This document shows positions 21,493 through 34,500 of a DNA stretch of 64,000 bases, in pieces; the stretch's first letter is position 1, and each line of letters begins with the position of its first letter. Origin of the DNA: Anaeramoeba flamelloides. Taxonomy: Eukaryota > Metamonada > Anaeramoebidae. The stretch spans positions 7,626,001 to 7,690,000 of the forward strand of contig JANTQA010000029.1 of the NCBI GenBank assembly GCA_027625915.1, written 5' to 3'. The position numbers and the translations under genes were made by a program. Below the pieces are notes generated by a model. That model saw nothing but the letters and a program-made list of their open reading frames with translations, was not told the DNA's origin and searched no databases.

Positions 21493-22929
21493 TTATTTTT
21501 TCAAATATTGTTTGATCATACTATAACTATTTAATTGATAATACTCGACCGCATCTGCAAGACGGTTTAGGTTTTTTTGTTCAATTTGTTCGAGACAAAT
21601 ACGGTCTGTGTATAAGAATTTGATCAAAGCCCTAACTGTTGCGTAATTCCTCCGAGAGTAATCTGTCACTTTATTTAAATTTTTGGAATTGATATTAATG
21701 AACATTCCTCGATATAAATCTGATCGAGCCATTAACACAAATTTGTGGACACCAATTTCCTTTTTAAAGGATCCCTCTGGTATCAATATTTTAAAGTCTC
21801 TGGATCTGTAATGCTTGTATAATTTGATTAAATTTTCACGAAAGCCTTTCCTGGAAGTTTTTTTTTTCACATTTTTGATCTCCAATCTTTTGCATATTTC
21901 TTCGATTAGCTTTGTGTCCAATTTCCGAGCAGAGTAGACCCATTTTAAGAAAGTGCGGATTTCAGAGGGGTAGTATTCCTCTAAGATTTGTTTCACTTTG
22001 TTTGTAAACTTGATTTTGGTTCTCCACTCAAACCAAAACTTTAAGAATTTGACTTTTTTAATTTCCACATCTGTGCATTCTGCTCTTTCAAAAAAGGTTA
22101 ACCAGTCTTCTTGCAAGCTTGAATGTGATCTCAACAAGTCGATCACATGAGTGTTTGTGGCAAAGTCCTTTGCGATTTTGCCGTTTTTGTTCATTGCGAA
22201 CACATCACAGTCAGAATCTAGCAAGACCTTTGTTGAGTCGAGGTCTTTTCTCCTCGCGTTCCTGACCATGTACATTAAAGGGGTCATCAGCTTTGGGTTC
22301 GTCCTTGCATTTATTTTGGCACCCGATTTTAAAAGCATCTTGATGATCTTGGGATCAGTTTTCTTTTTACAACAATAATGCAACTGTGTCCGCGACTTGG
22401 ACTTTGATGTTAAAGACAAATCCGTGTCATAACGAATCAAGTATTCAAATACCTTTGGCGTCGCCTTCACATGAGACGCATACGTGAGGGCATTGAAATT
22501 GAAATCGTCAACAACGTTTGGTTCTGCGCCCGCGTCGAGCAAAAGCTTGATAATTTCGGGGTCCTGCCTCGTAAAGACCGCAAACATCAAGGGCGTCTGT
22601 CCTTTGTTATTTAGGACATTCATGTTCACACCCTTGTTGATCAGTAGTTTGATAATATCTGTTTCGTTCTTTTTAAAGAGCGCAAAGTGCAAGAGAGAAA
22701 GGCCATTGCCAGTGACAGCATCAAGCTTGGCGCCGTGTTCCAAAAGCGTACTGATCGTTTTCGTTTTGCATTGGTGATACAGGGCATGGTGGATCAAATT
22801 CCACCCCTCGTCTGTGCCAAACTGCGAATTGACATCCCCTCCTACTTTGAGCCATTCGTGCACAAAGGTGAGCTTGTTGCTTTTTAAATGTGTTAAAATG
22901 TTCGGTAGAGAGTATTTTTCAGTTGTCAT
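21493..22929 (-). CDS. ankyrin-repeat and BTB/POZ domain protein
   Basis: An intact, intron-less 478-residue protein. Residues about 40-270 hold six or seven ankyrin repeats with the usual words (GWNLIHHALYHQ, NGLSLLHFALFKKNETDIIK, GQTPLMFAVFTRQDPEIIKL, FNALTYASHVKATPK). Residues about 381-478 form a BTB domain (VHKFVLMARSDLYRGMF ... ATVRALIKFLYTD ... LNRLADAVEYYQL). The middle region (about 300-375) includes an FLKWVYSARKLDTKLIEEIC segment that resembles the C-terminal half of a second BTB fold. In other eukaryotes such proteins are substrate adaptors for cullin-3 ubiquitin ligases; that role is inferred here. The ATG at 22929 is the first in frame and follows an A/T-rich leader. The 5' (ankyrin) half is visibly richer in G+C than the BTB half. 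Confidence 0.93.
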   Translation of the reverse strand: MTTEKYSLPNILTHLKSNKLTFVHEWLKVGGDVNSQFGTDEGWNLIHHALYHQCKTKTISTLLEHGAKLDAVTGNGLSLLHFALFKKNETDIIKLLINKGVNMNVLNNKGQTPLMFAVFTRQDPEIIKLLLDAGAEPNVVDDFNFNALTYASHVKATPKVFEYLIRYDTDLSLTSKSKSRTQLHYCCKKKTDPKIIKMLLKSGAKINARTNPKLMTPLMYMVRNARRKDLDSTKVLLDSDCDVFAMNKNGKIAKDFATNTHVIDLLRSHSSLQEDWLTFFERAECTDVEIKKVKFLKFWFEWRTKIKFTNKVKQILEEYYPSEIRTFLKWVYSARKLDTKLIEEICKRLEIKNVKKKTSRKGFRENLIKLYKHYRSRDFKILIPEGSFKKEIGVHKFVLMARSDLYRGMFININSKNLNKVTDYSRRNYATVRALIKFLYTDRICLEQIEQKNLNRLADAVEYYQLNSYSMIKQYLKK

Positions 22930-23939
22930 GTGAAATTTGGTGGTGTTTTCAACAAGTAAAAAAGACAGAAACTTGGGTTTTTGCTTGTGCTTTGTTTTTG
23001 GGTTTATGATCGTTTAAAAAAAAATTAAAGCTAATTTGAATTTTTTGAACAAAAATCAAAAATTAATAAAATAAATTCAGTAAAGGCTTTAAATCTTCAC
23101 AAATTTTTTTAATTACCTCCTAAGGGTCTTTTTTTCTTTGTCAAGATTTCTACTTTCTGAAAAATTAAACTGGTTGAGTTTTTTTTTTTCTCTTGTCTTC
23201 TTTGTTTATAAATAATAAAATCAATTTTTTGTCTTTACTTTGAGTCTTACACATACATTATTTTAGAAGCACATATCCAATTCAAAGAATATTTGGGTCT
23301 CTTATTAAAAATAACCAAAAAAAAATTCAAACTAAACTATTTAGATTTTGCCAATCAATTTTTAATTTTTTGAAAAATTAAATTATATTTCAGTTTTTTA
23401 TGATTTTTAATAACAATTAATCTTCAAACAGGCAACCAAACATTTTTTAATAAGTTATGAACTTGACCATTTGTTGGTTCATTTTCAATTCATCTATTTT
23501 ATTAAAAATGCTTGAAATTGAAATTGAAATTGTTTTTTTTTTTTTAACTTTATGAAATCAATAAGTTTGAGGATTTGATATCACGAATACATAGGTTCAC
23601 TTTTACCAAACCAATTCTGTTTTTATAAATCTTTTAAATTTCCTAAAAGCGTAATAATAAAAATTGAAGTAACTTTTAAATGCTCTCTTGAAATGGTTAT
23701 CACCCATTGAGTACTAAGTGATTAAAATAAGGAACTTTGACAATTTTAAGAAATACTATTCAAATTGTTATATAACACCCGTTTTAGATTACTCTTGGAA
23801 AAAAACAGAATTTAGTTTTTGAGAGTAAAGGCAATATTGGAGTATCATTGAAAAACAATAGAGAAAAGGACAATGGACTATTTAATCTTGACTTATCCCT
23901 AATTTTTTTTTGATAACAATTTGATTGACTTTTTTTGAG

Positions 23940-24510
23940 ATTAATTTCTTCTTTAATTAAGGTTTGGAATCCCTGGAATATGAAAAAAAGATTATCTTGT
24001 ATTATGATTCTGTTATTTATATTCCTAGCTGATCGATCTTCAACTTTGTTTAAATTTAAATAGTGGCTGAAAAAGGAAATTTATTTTCTTTTTTTTCACA
24101 AATTATGATTTATTTATGTTGGAGTAATGAATCGGAAGATATTAAGTTATCAAAAAAACTGATTTCTAAGTTGTAAATTGGAATTTTTTCTTAATATTAG
24201 AATTATTGAGAGGTTTTTTAAATGAAGTATTTTTTTTTTAGATAATTGGGAAAAGGAAAAGGAAAATTACAGTTGAAAACGAATAAAAAAATTTTTTTTT
24301 TTTGATTTAAAAATAGTTTAATCTATTTGCCTTATACCCAGTAACTATAATTTGTTGTAAAAAAGAAAAAAAAATCATTTTCCTGACACTATTTAAATTA
24401 AAACAAAGTTGAAGATCGATCAATTGGGAATAAAAATAACATGGCCAAATCCTAGTACAAGATTATCTTTTTTTCACATTTCAGGGATTCTAAACCTTAA
24501 AAAAACTAGA
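23940..24510. repeat. large inverted repeat (foldback element)
   Basis: The arms at about 23945-24120 and 24325-24505 are reverse complements over about 170 bp with scattered mismatches. Shared words include AAGGTTTGGAATCCCTG, AAAAAAAGATTATCTTGTA and GATCGATCTTCAACTTTGTT. The spacer is about 200 bp. The structure fits a MITE with long inverted repeats or a foldback insertion; I found no second copy. Confidence 0.75.
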
Positions 24511-24961
24511 AAGTTTTTGAAATGTATTTAGTTTTTTTTTTTTCACTGACTTGGTTTGTAAATTTTTCTTGTTATTTTTTTCTTTAAAAAAAGAAAAAAT
24601 TGATTAGAAATCAGCATTTGAATATAATAATGATATTTTAATAAGTAAAAATTAAATATTTTATTTTTTCAAAAAAAATTAAGTTGAGTTTTTAAAGCAA
24701 ATTATCCCAAAACTTGAATTTTTTATTTTTAAAGTATATATTTTGTACATTTTCTTCATATAGAACCAGATTTCTTTTTTCTTTTACTCTAATAATGTTT
24801 TTTTTAAAATAATTTAAAAAAATTATCTTTAATAAGGTATTTATTTAGAGAAAAAAGTAATATAAAAAATTGTGTATCAAATAAAAAAAATAGAGAAGAA
24901 ATTTAATTAAAATATATATAAAAAATAATACTATCATTTGCATTGTAAATTAAAAAACTAT

Positions 24962-25682
24962 CTACCGTTGTTAGGTTTTCCAGTATTTAAAATAATTGTG
25001 TAAAATCTCAGTAAAAATATCATCAATAATAAAAAAAAAAAATTCACAATCAGTGATTAATAATTGGGTATTTCAGTTCTATTGTTAGGTTTTTCATATT
25101 TTAAAAGAATAGGGTAAAATACAAGTTTTACTAAATTCTTTCTGATTCTGGAAAAAATGAGTAATATTTTTTTTAATTTAAGAAATTTAAAGAAAATTTT
25201 GTAAATTTTCTTTTTATTTCTCAACTCAAAAAAAACGTGTTTAGTTTTTCTTGAATTGCCTATCTATTTTCCAAATAGATAGATTTTGGTTAGTTTTTTT
25301 TGAATTTTCTATTTATTTTGAAAATCTATAGATTTTAGTTATGTTTTTTTTTTTACTTTTTGAAATTAACGGGAAATTTTAATAAATTTCCTGTTTATTT
25401 CAAAAAGTAAAAAAAAAACTTCGAACACTTTATAAATAAAATAGAAAACCTCAAAAAAACCAAGAAAACTTCACAAATAAAACAGAAAACTTCAAGAAAA
25501 CCTAGAATCTCGGAGACAATTCACCATTCCACGGAGGGTGCGGAGCAAAAACGAAATAGAAAGATCATTGATTACATATAAAAAATCCACAATCTGAGAT
25601 TAATAATTGGTATTTCACTATTGTTGGTTTTTTTTTTAACATGATAGAATTGGGTAAAATCTAATATTTTGCCCAATTCTTT

Positions 25683-25712
<30 letters not shown>
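24962..25712. repeat. hairpin array H3
   Basis: Module types A, B and C recur in a more decayed form. The array begins TTGTTAGGTTTTCCAG and ends at CAATTCTTTCAAATTAAAA followed by a long A-run. It includes a direct repeat of about 75 bp (about 25013-25095 and 25563-25632, built on CAATC and GATTAATAATTGG). At 25505-25550 is an unusual G+C-rich island (CCACGGAGGGTGCGGAGC). Confidence 0.75.
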
Positions 25713-25713
<1 letters not shown>

Positions 25714-26299
25714 TACTCCCACTCAAGATTGGGGCACTAGATGCCCGAATTTTTATATATTTTTTACAATTTTAAGTATTTTTTGTTTTCACTGTATTTT
25801 TTTATTATTTCTTTATTATCCCAAGTTTTCTAACCATAAGAGATTTGGTTAAAAATTCCAGACAAGAGTAATAAATTTCATAATTTTAATTAGTCATGTT
25901 GAAAAGTTTCTATGAATTTTTTTTTATCAGTATAACCTTTTCATATAGTTTCTTATCTAAGATTTTTAACAATTTTTTTTTTTCATTTGATTCTGATAAA
26001 TTTGTATCTTTCAGAGTACCAAATGTAATGATTTATGTTTTCATAATATTGAGTACAATGATCAAATAATTTACAAATATGCTGGATTAAGAACTTTTTG
26101 AAAATAAAAAAAGTATGAATATTTTTTAAAAACAAAAATTTATTTTGAAGAATAACTTTAGATGTAAGAAATTATGCTATTTTAGTATTCAGATTTTCAA
26201 CATATTTTTCAATTTCAGGATTTGGTAATTATTTTGTTGAATTTACTAGAGCCAGTTTCAAATTTAAGGAAAAACTCTCAACGAAATTCTAGGTACAAA

Positions 26300-26390
26300 A
26301 AAATCTCAAATTAAGGCACAAAATTTTAAATTTTTTTTTTACAAATTATTTTAGGAGAATTTGAATTTTGTGCCTTAATTTGAGATTTTT
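26300..26390. repeat. inverted repeat with perfect 25-bp arms
   Basis: AAATCTCAAATTAAGGCACA is followed about 40 bp later by its exact complement (TGTGCCTTAATTTGAGATTT). Weaker complementarity extends outward to about 26230 and 26440. Confidence 0.8.
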
Positions 26391-28154
26391 ATAATGCCTT
26401 AAATTCTGTTGAAGTTTGTGTTTTAAAGTGGGAACTAACTGTATAAATTATTTCAAGATTTGTTTGATGCTTTATAAATAATTATTTACTTTCCAAATTG
26501 TATTGTATATCAAGATTATTTTTAGCGATAACAGTATATTTATCGATTGGAAAGAATGATGAGTTAAGAATCTTTTTATATTGAAAATTAAGTTTTTTTT
26601 CTCTCAAATATTTTGATATTTGACAGAATGATTTTCTTAATAGAAATTCAAAATTTTAATAGCAAAAACGTTGAATAAATAATATTTATTAAAGAAAAGT
26701 ACACTCTTGTTTGTTTTCAAGTATTATAAATTTAAAAGCGAGAAAAAAATATTAACTTGAAAATAACGCCGATTGATCATGGAACAAGCTTTATAAAAAT
26801 TGATTTTAATTTTGATTTTTTTTTGTTGGATAAATTTATTAAATCTTTTTTTCAATAAAAGCTATTTTCATTATAATTCCAAGTAACATACAAATTGCTA
26901 TATTTGGAATTCCATTTAATTCACAACTTTTCCAACACTTTTTATTGGTCAATATTGTGTATTTCAGTACTCGAATAACATTTAATTTGAATATTCCTGA
27001 CATAAAAAGAATCAATTTTTTTTTTATTAATTATCCTGTGAGTCTTTTTATATCTTGATATAATAATAATAATTTGAAAAAAAAATACTTTTAATGGTCC
27101 AGTTATTTACCATTGATTTGCCCAATATCCAATGGATATCATGAAGCCTAAAGGAATATTGTGGAATTACAATTATTTTGATTACCAAAAACTAAATAAT
27201 CAAAAAAAAAAAGTTTAAATGAAATCTCAATTTTATAAAATGAAAATTTCAAGAAAACAAAATCGACTTATTACTCATGTAAAATTTTATAGGGTTAAAA
27301 TTTCTTCAATTTAAAAAAAAATATTAATCTTCAAGTACGCTATTAATTTAATTGGATTAGATATAATTTGTGGTTATTTTGTAACCCTCTATATTTGAAA
27401 AAGTAAAGATTGTGGAATATTCTTGAGAAAATTATAACTTATTTGAGAAATAAAAAAAATGAAAAAAAAAAAATTTTTGTAGATCTAAAAAAGTGCTAAA
27501 GATCAGATACTTCAAAACTAACAACACATTTGTTTTCAAAATTATATATTCAAACTCATTCAAATTGGAAATGGTATATAGTTCTTTGTAGTTTTTTTCT
27601 TAAAATGACTGTACTCCTTTTTTGATATGTTGATTTTGCGAGATGGATTGTGCATCATATGTTTGATTAGTTTTTGATTATATTAGGTGCTCATAAAAAT
27701 TACAAAATTTTTTATTTCCAGTTCATAAAATTATTTTTCACCGTAATGACTCGACCCTTAAAATTTTATTGAAAATTTATAACTCTCAAACGATCAATGA
27801 AGAAAGAGTAAAATACAATTGCTAGAAAGATCATTGCAAATTAAATTTTATCAAGATCCTACTTTTTTTTGAGACATGATTAGTAAAATATTTACGAACT
27901 TGAAATCCAAATTTTGAATTTGGTTTTATTAAGATCTTGTTTTTTTTTTGACAGACAACAATTGGTCAAAAAGATTTGGTTTATAGAAATAAAATATTTC
28001 ATTTCGTAATTGGAAAAAAAAAGTTTACAAAGTTTAACTAAAAAACAAAAATTATGTTTCGAATCGGAAAACACAGTTTTTTATGATTACCCTTAAATTG
28101 AATACAATTCAATTAAATATTTTTCTTGGCAACAGTAGAGAACAAATAGATACC

Positions 28155-28217
28155 ATGGATGAAACAGACTTTGAAGAAAATAAAACAATGGTTAAAACCT
28201 TCATTAAACTCAGTTGA
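28155..28217 (+). promoter_or_regulatory. possible upstream ORF of the ATPase
   Basis: A 20-codon ORF in strong start context (ACCATGG) encodes MDETDFEENKTMVKTFIKLS. It ends 286 bases before the ATPase start. It could be a translation-regulating upstream ORF, a separate 5' exon or chance. Confidence 0.25.
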
Positions 28218-28503
28218 TTACAATTCAATCCAGGATCCAAATACATGTGTATACAACCCATAAAAATCTCTAATTAAAGAAAACAAACTCTAAACAGCTC
28301 TTACCAAAGTCAAATTTTTCGCTTAAAAACCTCAAAAAGAGATTTCGCTGAGAATTAATTATTTTTTTTATTTTTTTAATTTTTTCTTATTTTAATTATT
28401 TCTTGTGAATAATTTAAAGAAAAAACAGCTTTCATACCAATCTCCAACTTAAGAGTCAAATAACAGTATATAACCAATTACCAAAAATTCACAAAGTATT
28501 TGT

Positions 28504-31500
28504 ATGTCTAAATTGCTGAATAATAGTTCAAGCCAAGATGACGAACTATCATACTTATATGCCAACGACACTCCAACCTCTGAAGACAACAACAATTCCT
28601 CTTCAGCAGAGATCGAGTTAAAAAATCTAAATTCAAGCAGCGATGATTTAGAATTCTTGATCCAAAGTGGAGGAGACATTGACGACTTCGATGAGTATAG
28701 CAAAAACACAAGCAAAAGCAAAAACATCAAAAAAAAAAAAAAAAAAAATTTAGTGATGAATGGTAGCGAAGAAATCAAAGAAGTTTATCCCTTCAACTCT
28801 GTAATCCAAAGAATGACCCCACCGTTGTTGTCGAGGTCATCGATTGGGAATGAGTCCGAAAGCCAAAACAGTTCAAACTCGCCATTGTTCCAACGTACCA
28901 GGAGTTGGGAGGTTGCGCACAAATACCAGGAGACAAGGCAAAAGATCAATCGCCTCAACCAATTACGTATGAAGAACAAAAGCCTTGATCCCGAAATCCA
29001 GGACGATCTGGAGAGATTAAAAATTGATGAGCACACACTCGATTTGGATGTCCTTGTCCGGAGGCTCAACACGGATTTAGAAAAGGGCTTGACCGAGGAG
29101 TCTGCGATTGAAAAGCTGGAATTTCTGGGGCCAAACATCCTTACGCAGCCAAAGCGAAGGACAAAAATCATTACCTTCCTCAGGCAGTTTTTTGGCGGCT
29201 TTTCGATCCTATTGCTCCTTGGCTCAATGCTCGGAGGATTGGGCTACATACTTGGGCCAAAGGAGAAGGACAATTTGTATGTTTCCATTGTTTTGCTTTT
29301 TGTTGTCGTAATCACTTCAGTTTTTTCTTATACACAACAAAAAAAGCATGAAGCCATTTTGGATGACTTTAAACAATTTGTTCCAGAGTTTGCCCTCGTG
29401 ATCAGGGATGGCGAACAAAAGCAAATTGTTCCCTCAAGAGTAGTCGTCGGCGACATTTTGCTCCTGAAGGCCGGCGAAAAGATTTCGGCAGACATCCGAA
29501 TCATTTCTCCAAATAATTTCAAAGTCGACAACTCCTCTTTAACTGGCGAAAGTGTTGCACAGATCAGATCAGAAATGTGTACAAGCAAAAACCCCTTGGA
29601 GACAGACAACCTTGCTTTTTGTTCTGCAACCGTTGCCGAAGGACGTTCAAAAGGTGTAAGTATTTCAATGTCCAATATTTTATCTATTATGTATTAATAA
29701 TTCAACAAAATAAATCTCAAGTAAGAAAGATAGAGAAAAAGACAAATAAATTGATAGACCAAATTTAAAATTTGTTAAATTGTTTTGCAAAAAAAAGTAA
29801 AACACGGTTTTTTATTTTGAAACCTTGATAGAATCACAGAAATTATAGAATCACAGAAATCACAGAAATCACAAAAATCACAGAAACCTGAAAACGAAAA
29901 GTAAAGATCAATTAAAAGAAGAAACAAGTTAAATTCAACGAATAATTCATTATTTTATTGCCAATCGAATCATCTTAAACCCCAATTTAGATCTCCTCTT
30001 ATATTGAAACTCGATTAGTTGTTTTGGAGATCTCAAAAAATAGTCAAATTTGTTGAAAATTTTGACTAATAGTTCAACCAAAAGAAAAACCCTTACAGAA
30101 AAGATAGTAATATAAAAACTCTGATATTGTGCTAAATCCCCGATTTTGTCTTTAATCCTTGATTTTTTCTTTTACTAATTGATCTAATTTTTTACTAATT
30201 GATCTTATTTTTTATTTTCAGGTTAGTGTGATTTCTGTGATTTCTGTGGTTCTATAATTTCTGTGATTCTATCAAGGTTTCAAATTAAAAAACTGTGTTT
30301 TACTTTTTTTTTTCACAATGATAATACTAATTTTGATAATTTAATAAAGTTTCACAAAAAAGATCCCAATAATTTTAATAGCAATATCCTGTAACTTGAT
30401 ACACATAAAAACCATATTTAAATTATTACTAGAAAAAAGAAAAAAATTATTTTTGTGTTAATAACTTAAAGGCTACGTTTACAATTCAACAAATAGCCTT
30501 ATCACAATTTGTTCCTGTTTCATTTAAAATGTAAACTCAGGAATGATCTTTAAAATATTCTCCATTTTGGATCAAAAAATCATTTAATGTCATTTTTTAA
30601 ATGGAAAATGAACAAGAAATTTTGAGATATGTGAACTCGAATACCTTTTTGTTAAGAAACGTGAAAATGAAAAGGAAAAATAATCACGATTTTACAAATT
30701 TAAAAACACTTCTCAATAAATAGCACTAAAAGATCACATTGTCAATGATTTTTGATCATTGAGTTACGTTGAATTGTTACATTGTATCCACAAACAATTA
30801 ATCCGTTCCAACCCACAGTGAAAATTATAATGCATAGAAATTGGTTGGCTATTATAAAATTGTTTTTTATAAAATAGAAAAGTCAATTTCGATCATAAGA
30901 TCAAAATTTCAACTTCTCTTACTTCATTAAAGTAATTTTTTTTCTAAAAACAAAGACAAAAATTAAATTTTCTCAAGAAAAGAAATCACAGAAACCATGG
31001 AAACTTCAAAGTATTTTTCGATCATTGTTTTTAAATTATAAAAACCTGAGATTTTAACAATTTTTGAAATTGTGGATCCACATTAATGTAAGTTTTTTTA
31101 TGGATTTGCTTGACAGTTTCTAAAACCAAAGGAACCAAAAAATGGAGAACTTCTTTTTTTTTCTTCTATATTATAAATTTTATAGTTTAGGATGAACTCT
31201 CATAACCATTTTACGATTTGTTGTACATGGATAAAAATTCCAGAATAGAAAACCAATTTCAGGATCTTATCAATTTTCACGGTAGGGTTTTAACGGCCGT
31301 TTTAATTATTACAAAAGGGTTGTGATTTTGTATTTTTATTTTTTTTTGATTCTTTTTGATTTTCCAAAAATTAAATCTCCCAACCATGAATAAGAGGGGA
31401 GTGTCTCCTCGAATTGTTTGTGAAACAACATGATCCATGCCAAACGTACCTAACATTTTTTTTGTGCTTTTTAGATAAAATTTTTTTGTTTGGATCGTTT

Positions 31501-34500
31501 CTATCAAAACCCAATTTGTTGTATAAATATAAATTGGGTTGATGTTGACTGGGAAAGGTTTTGAAGAATTTTTCATTCAAGGATCTTTTGGAAATTAAAT
31601 TTGCAAAAATTAGTCAGTTTTTTTTATTTTTAAAAACAAAATAAAAGTCAGTTGAAAAAATGAGCTTTATAATTTTGGGGAAATGGGAATTTTAGTGGAT
31701 TTAATATAATACCAAATTAATTACCCTGCCACGATCCAAAAATCTCTTTGTTTTAAAATAACAACAGGACTAGTCATCCAAAATTTTCACTTTTCTCCTT
31801 TTTGATCTTCAATGTCATTTTTTAAAAACCATCTCAACTTATCTCAGAAATGAAAAAAAAAAAAAACATAGAAAATCCTCAACAATGCATAAGGGTTTTA
31901 AAAAATGTTTTCAAGGAAATTTTCTCCAAAAAGTCCGATTTTTGCAATACTTCTTTGTTAAATCACAGAAACGAGACTGAAAATCTTTGTAAAAATTTGC
32001 CATTTTTTTCTTCTTTTATCTCTCTGAATAAAAATTTGTGAGATTTACGAATCACCAAACCCCAATAAGAGCACATAATTCTTTGAATTTCAATTGCAAA
32101 TGTATTCGTTAACAATTTTTTAGATAATTGAAACAACAATAATTTCTTGAAATAATTCACTTTTGTTTTAATTTAATAAACTTTGATAATTTTTATCAAG
32201 TGAATTGACTGGATATCATTGTTGTATAATTAATAAAAAAACTTGGATCTAATAAATATCTTTACTTTATTAAACCATTTTTTCATTTTAAAAAAATTAA
32301 TCAATATTGAATACAAAAATCTTTTCAACAACTAAAATCAAATATTATTTGTTTATTTTACATTGTAAAAGATTAATTTTATGTTGATTCAAATTTCTAT
32401 TATTATAATAACTAATAATAATAATTTATATCCTAAAACAAATTTTGAGAATGTGTGTGAAAATCATTAAAAATGTAATTTGATTAGAAGCTTGAAAAAA
32501 AGTATGATATCTCCTTCTTAACGGAAAATGTAGATCTTAAGGAAATACCATGGATATCACTCAACTCTTGATACCTTATTAATCCGTTTCTTAATCCATG
32601 TGTATCAAGGATGATCTATCATCTAAAAAAAAATGTTATTGTATTTACAGATAGTTATTGGAAAGCTGACTGATTTGATTTGAAAATCAAATCTTTATTT
32701 AAAGAAATTTGCAAATAAAAAAAGAAAATTCACATTTAATCTGCGTTTTAATCAAAAATTATTTTTTTGAATTCTACATTTTCTCTAAATAATTCAAAAA
32801 ATTTGGCAACCTCTTAAAAAAATCAAAATTATACCTGATAAATGATCTTTTTCAAAAGTAATTTTTGTGAGTTTCTGAAATATGTTGTTTTTAAAATTTT
32901 TTAAAAAACTTTCCAAGCTAAGTTTGTTCCATGCTAAATATTTAAAAAGTTCTTACAATTGAAAATTTCACAACATTAATAAACAAAACAATTTTTGGAC
33001 AACTTAAAACCAAAAAAATATAAAGAAATTTTAAAAGATCAATTGTTTGGAATGTTGGTAAAAATGATTTTAATTTACTTTTTGAAAATTTTATTTGGTA
33101 AGGTTGGAAATTTTCTTTTTTTTGGATTTTTAACACGAGTATTCTTTTTACTAGTTACAGTCAAACGAAAAAAATTTAAGAATCATTAGGTTAACCTTTA
33201 ACATTTTTTATTATGATATATAATCCTTAATGGGTGATGAGTTTAACAGTTTTTTGATCTGTCAAAAATTTGTAATGAAATTTTAACATTGCTCAGATAA
33301 TTTTTTTGTTTTTGTAAATACTGGGTACTTTTTTTTTGTTCTTATTAAAGTTAGATAAAATTGATTTAATTTATTTATTACTTAGTTTTCAAGTTTTTCA
33401 AAAAGTTGATAAATTTTCAATTTTAACCTTTGTTACTTTTTAACAAAAACTATCTGAAATACAACCAATCAAGAAAACAATTCTTTTTATTATCAAAATA
33501 AAAACTTATTCTAAAAAAAAAAAATGTCGTTTTGACAACATTTTTTGGTTACTTTGTGATTGAAGGAAAAGTATTTATAATTATAATCTGATTTTAAATT
33601 GAAATCACTAAATGTTTAATTAAAAGTTATTTCAGGAATTTATTCCAATACCATAATAAGGAAAATTTTTTTTATTTTTTTTTCAAAAATAATTAGTTAA
33701 TGTTTATAAAAATATTTTGATAATACTTAAACGGTTTATTGTATCATGACTGTTTTTTTTTTTTGTTTCCAGGAAATTAATCTGAATCTTGAAAAAATTT
33801 ATTTTTTATAATTTGAAAAAAAAAAAAAGAAAAAAGAAAGATCTTTATTCTAAAAAAATTATACCAATAAATTGAATTGAATGGTATTCTGTTTTGTTTG
33901 AACAAAGGCCTTTTCTAAAATAAAGTAAAAATACATGAGAAATATATTTTTTCTCTCTTTTTTTTCTTATTTGATACATTTTTTTTTTTTTATTTTTTTT
34001 TTTTATTTATTTTGTAATTTAGAAATAAACTCTAGTTGGAAAAAAAAACAAATCTTCCAAAGTATAGAATTATCACTTTAGAAAATTGAGACATATGAAA
34101 TATCTTTTAAAATTCAGATAATAATAAGCAAACAATTTTCTTGTTAACGCTTTTTTTCAGTGAAATTTCAGTATTAAAAAATTCGTAAGGCTAATTTCAA
34201 AAATTGTGACTCACTTTTTTTTAGTTTTTTGATTCTATTTATTGTAATTTTAAAAATATCAGGTTTTTATATCGTTAGAATGATTAAAAAGTGAATTATT
34301 AATAAGATTTAATAATTAGTTGTTCTTGAATACTTAATAATAATTTTTTTTATGGATTCTATTTATTATTTCAGGTGAGTCACAATTTTTGAAATGGAAT
34401 TTAAATTTATTTTTTACTTTTTGATATTTTATGACAAAACTAAAGTCAAAAAAAAATCTTCAAAGAATAATTTTGAAAAGAAAAGAGAAAATTTACTGTC

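Larger units (their letters stand above)
22930..28503. other. intergenic region between divergent genes
   Basis: The 5.5 kb between the start of the ankyrin-BTB gene (minus) and the start of the ATPase (plus) contains two inverted repeats (23940-24510 and 26300-26390) and hairpin array H3. I see no gene. A 20-codon ORF with a good start context lies just ahead of the ATPase (28155-28217). Confidence 0.6.

Noticed and set aside
28449-29171. Minus-strand ORFs opposite ATPase exon 1
   Set aside because: They are antisense shadows of the Ser/Asn-rich N-terminal coding sequence.
31277-31580. Minus-strand ORFs of 69-99 codons in the ATPase intron
   Set aside because: They lie on the strand opposite to the host gene, overlap in two frames and show no domain or splice support.
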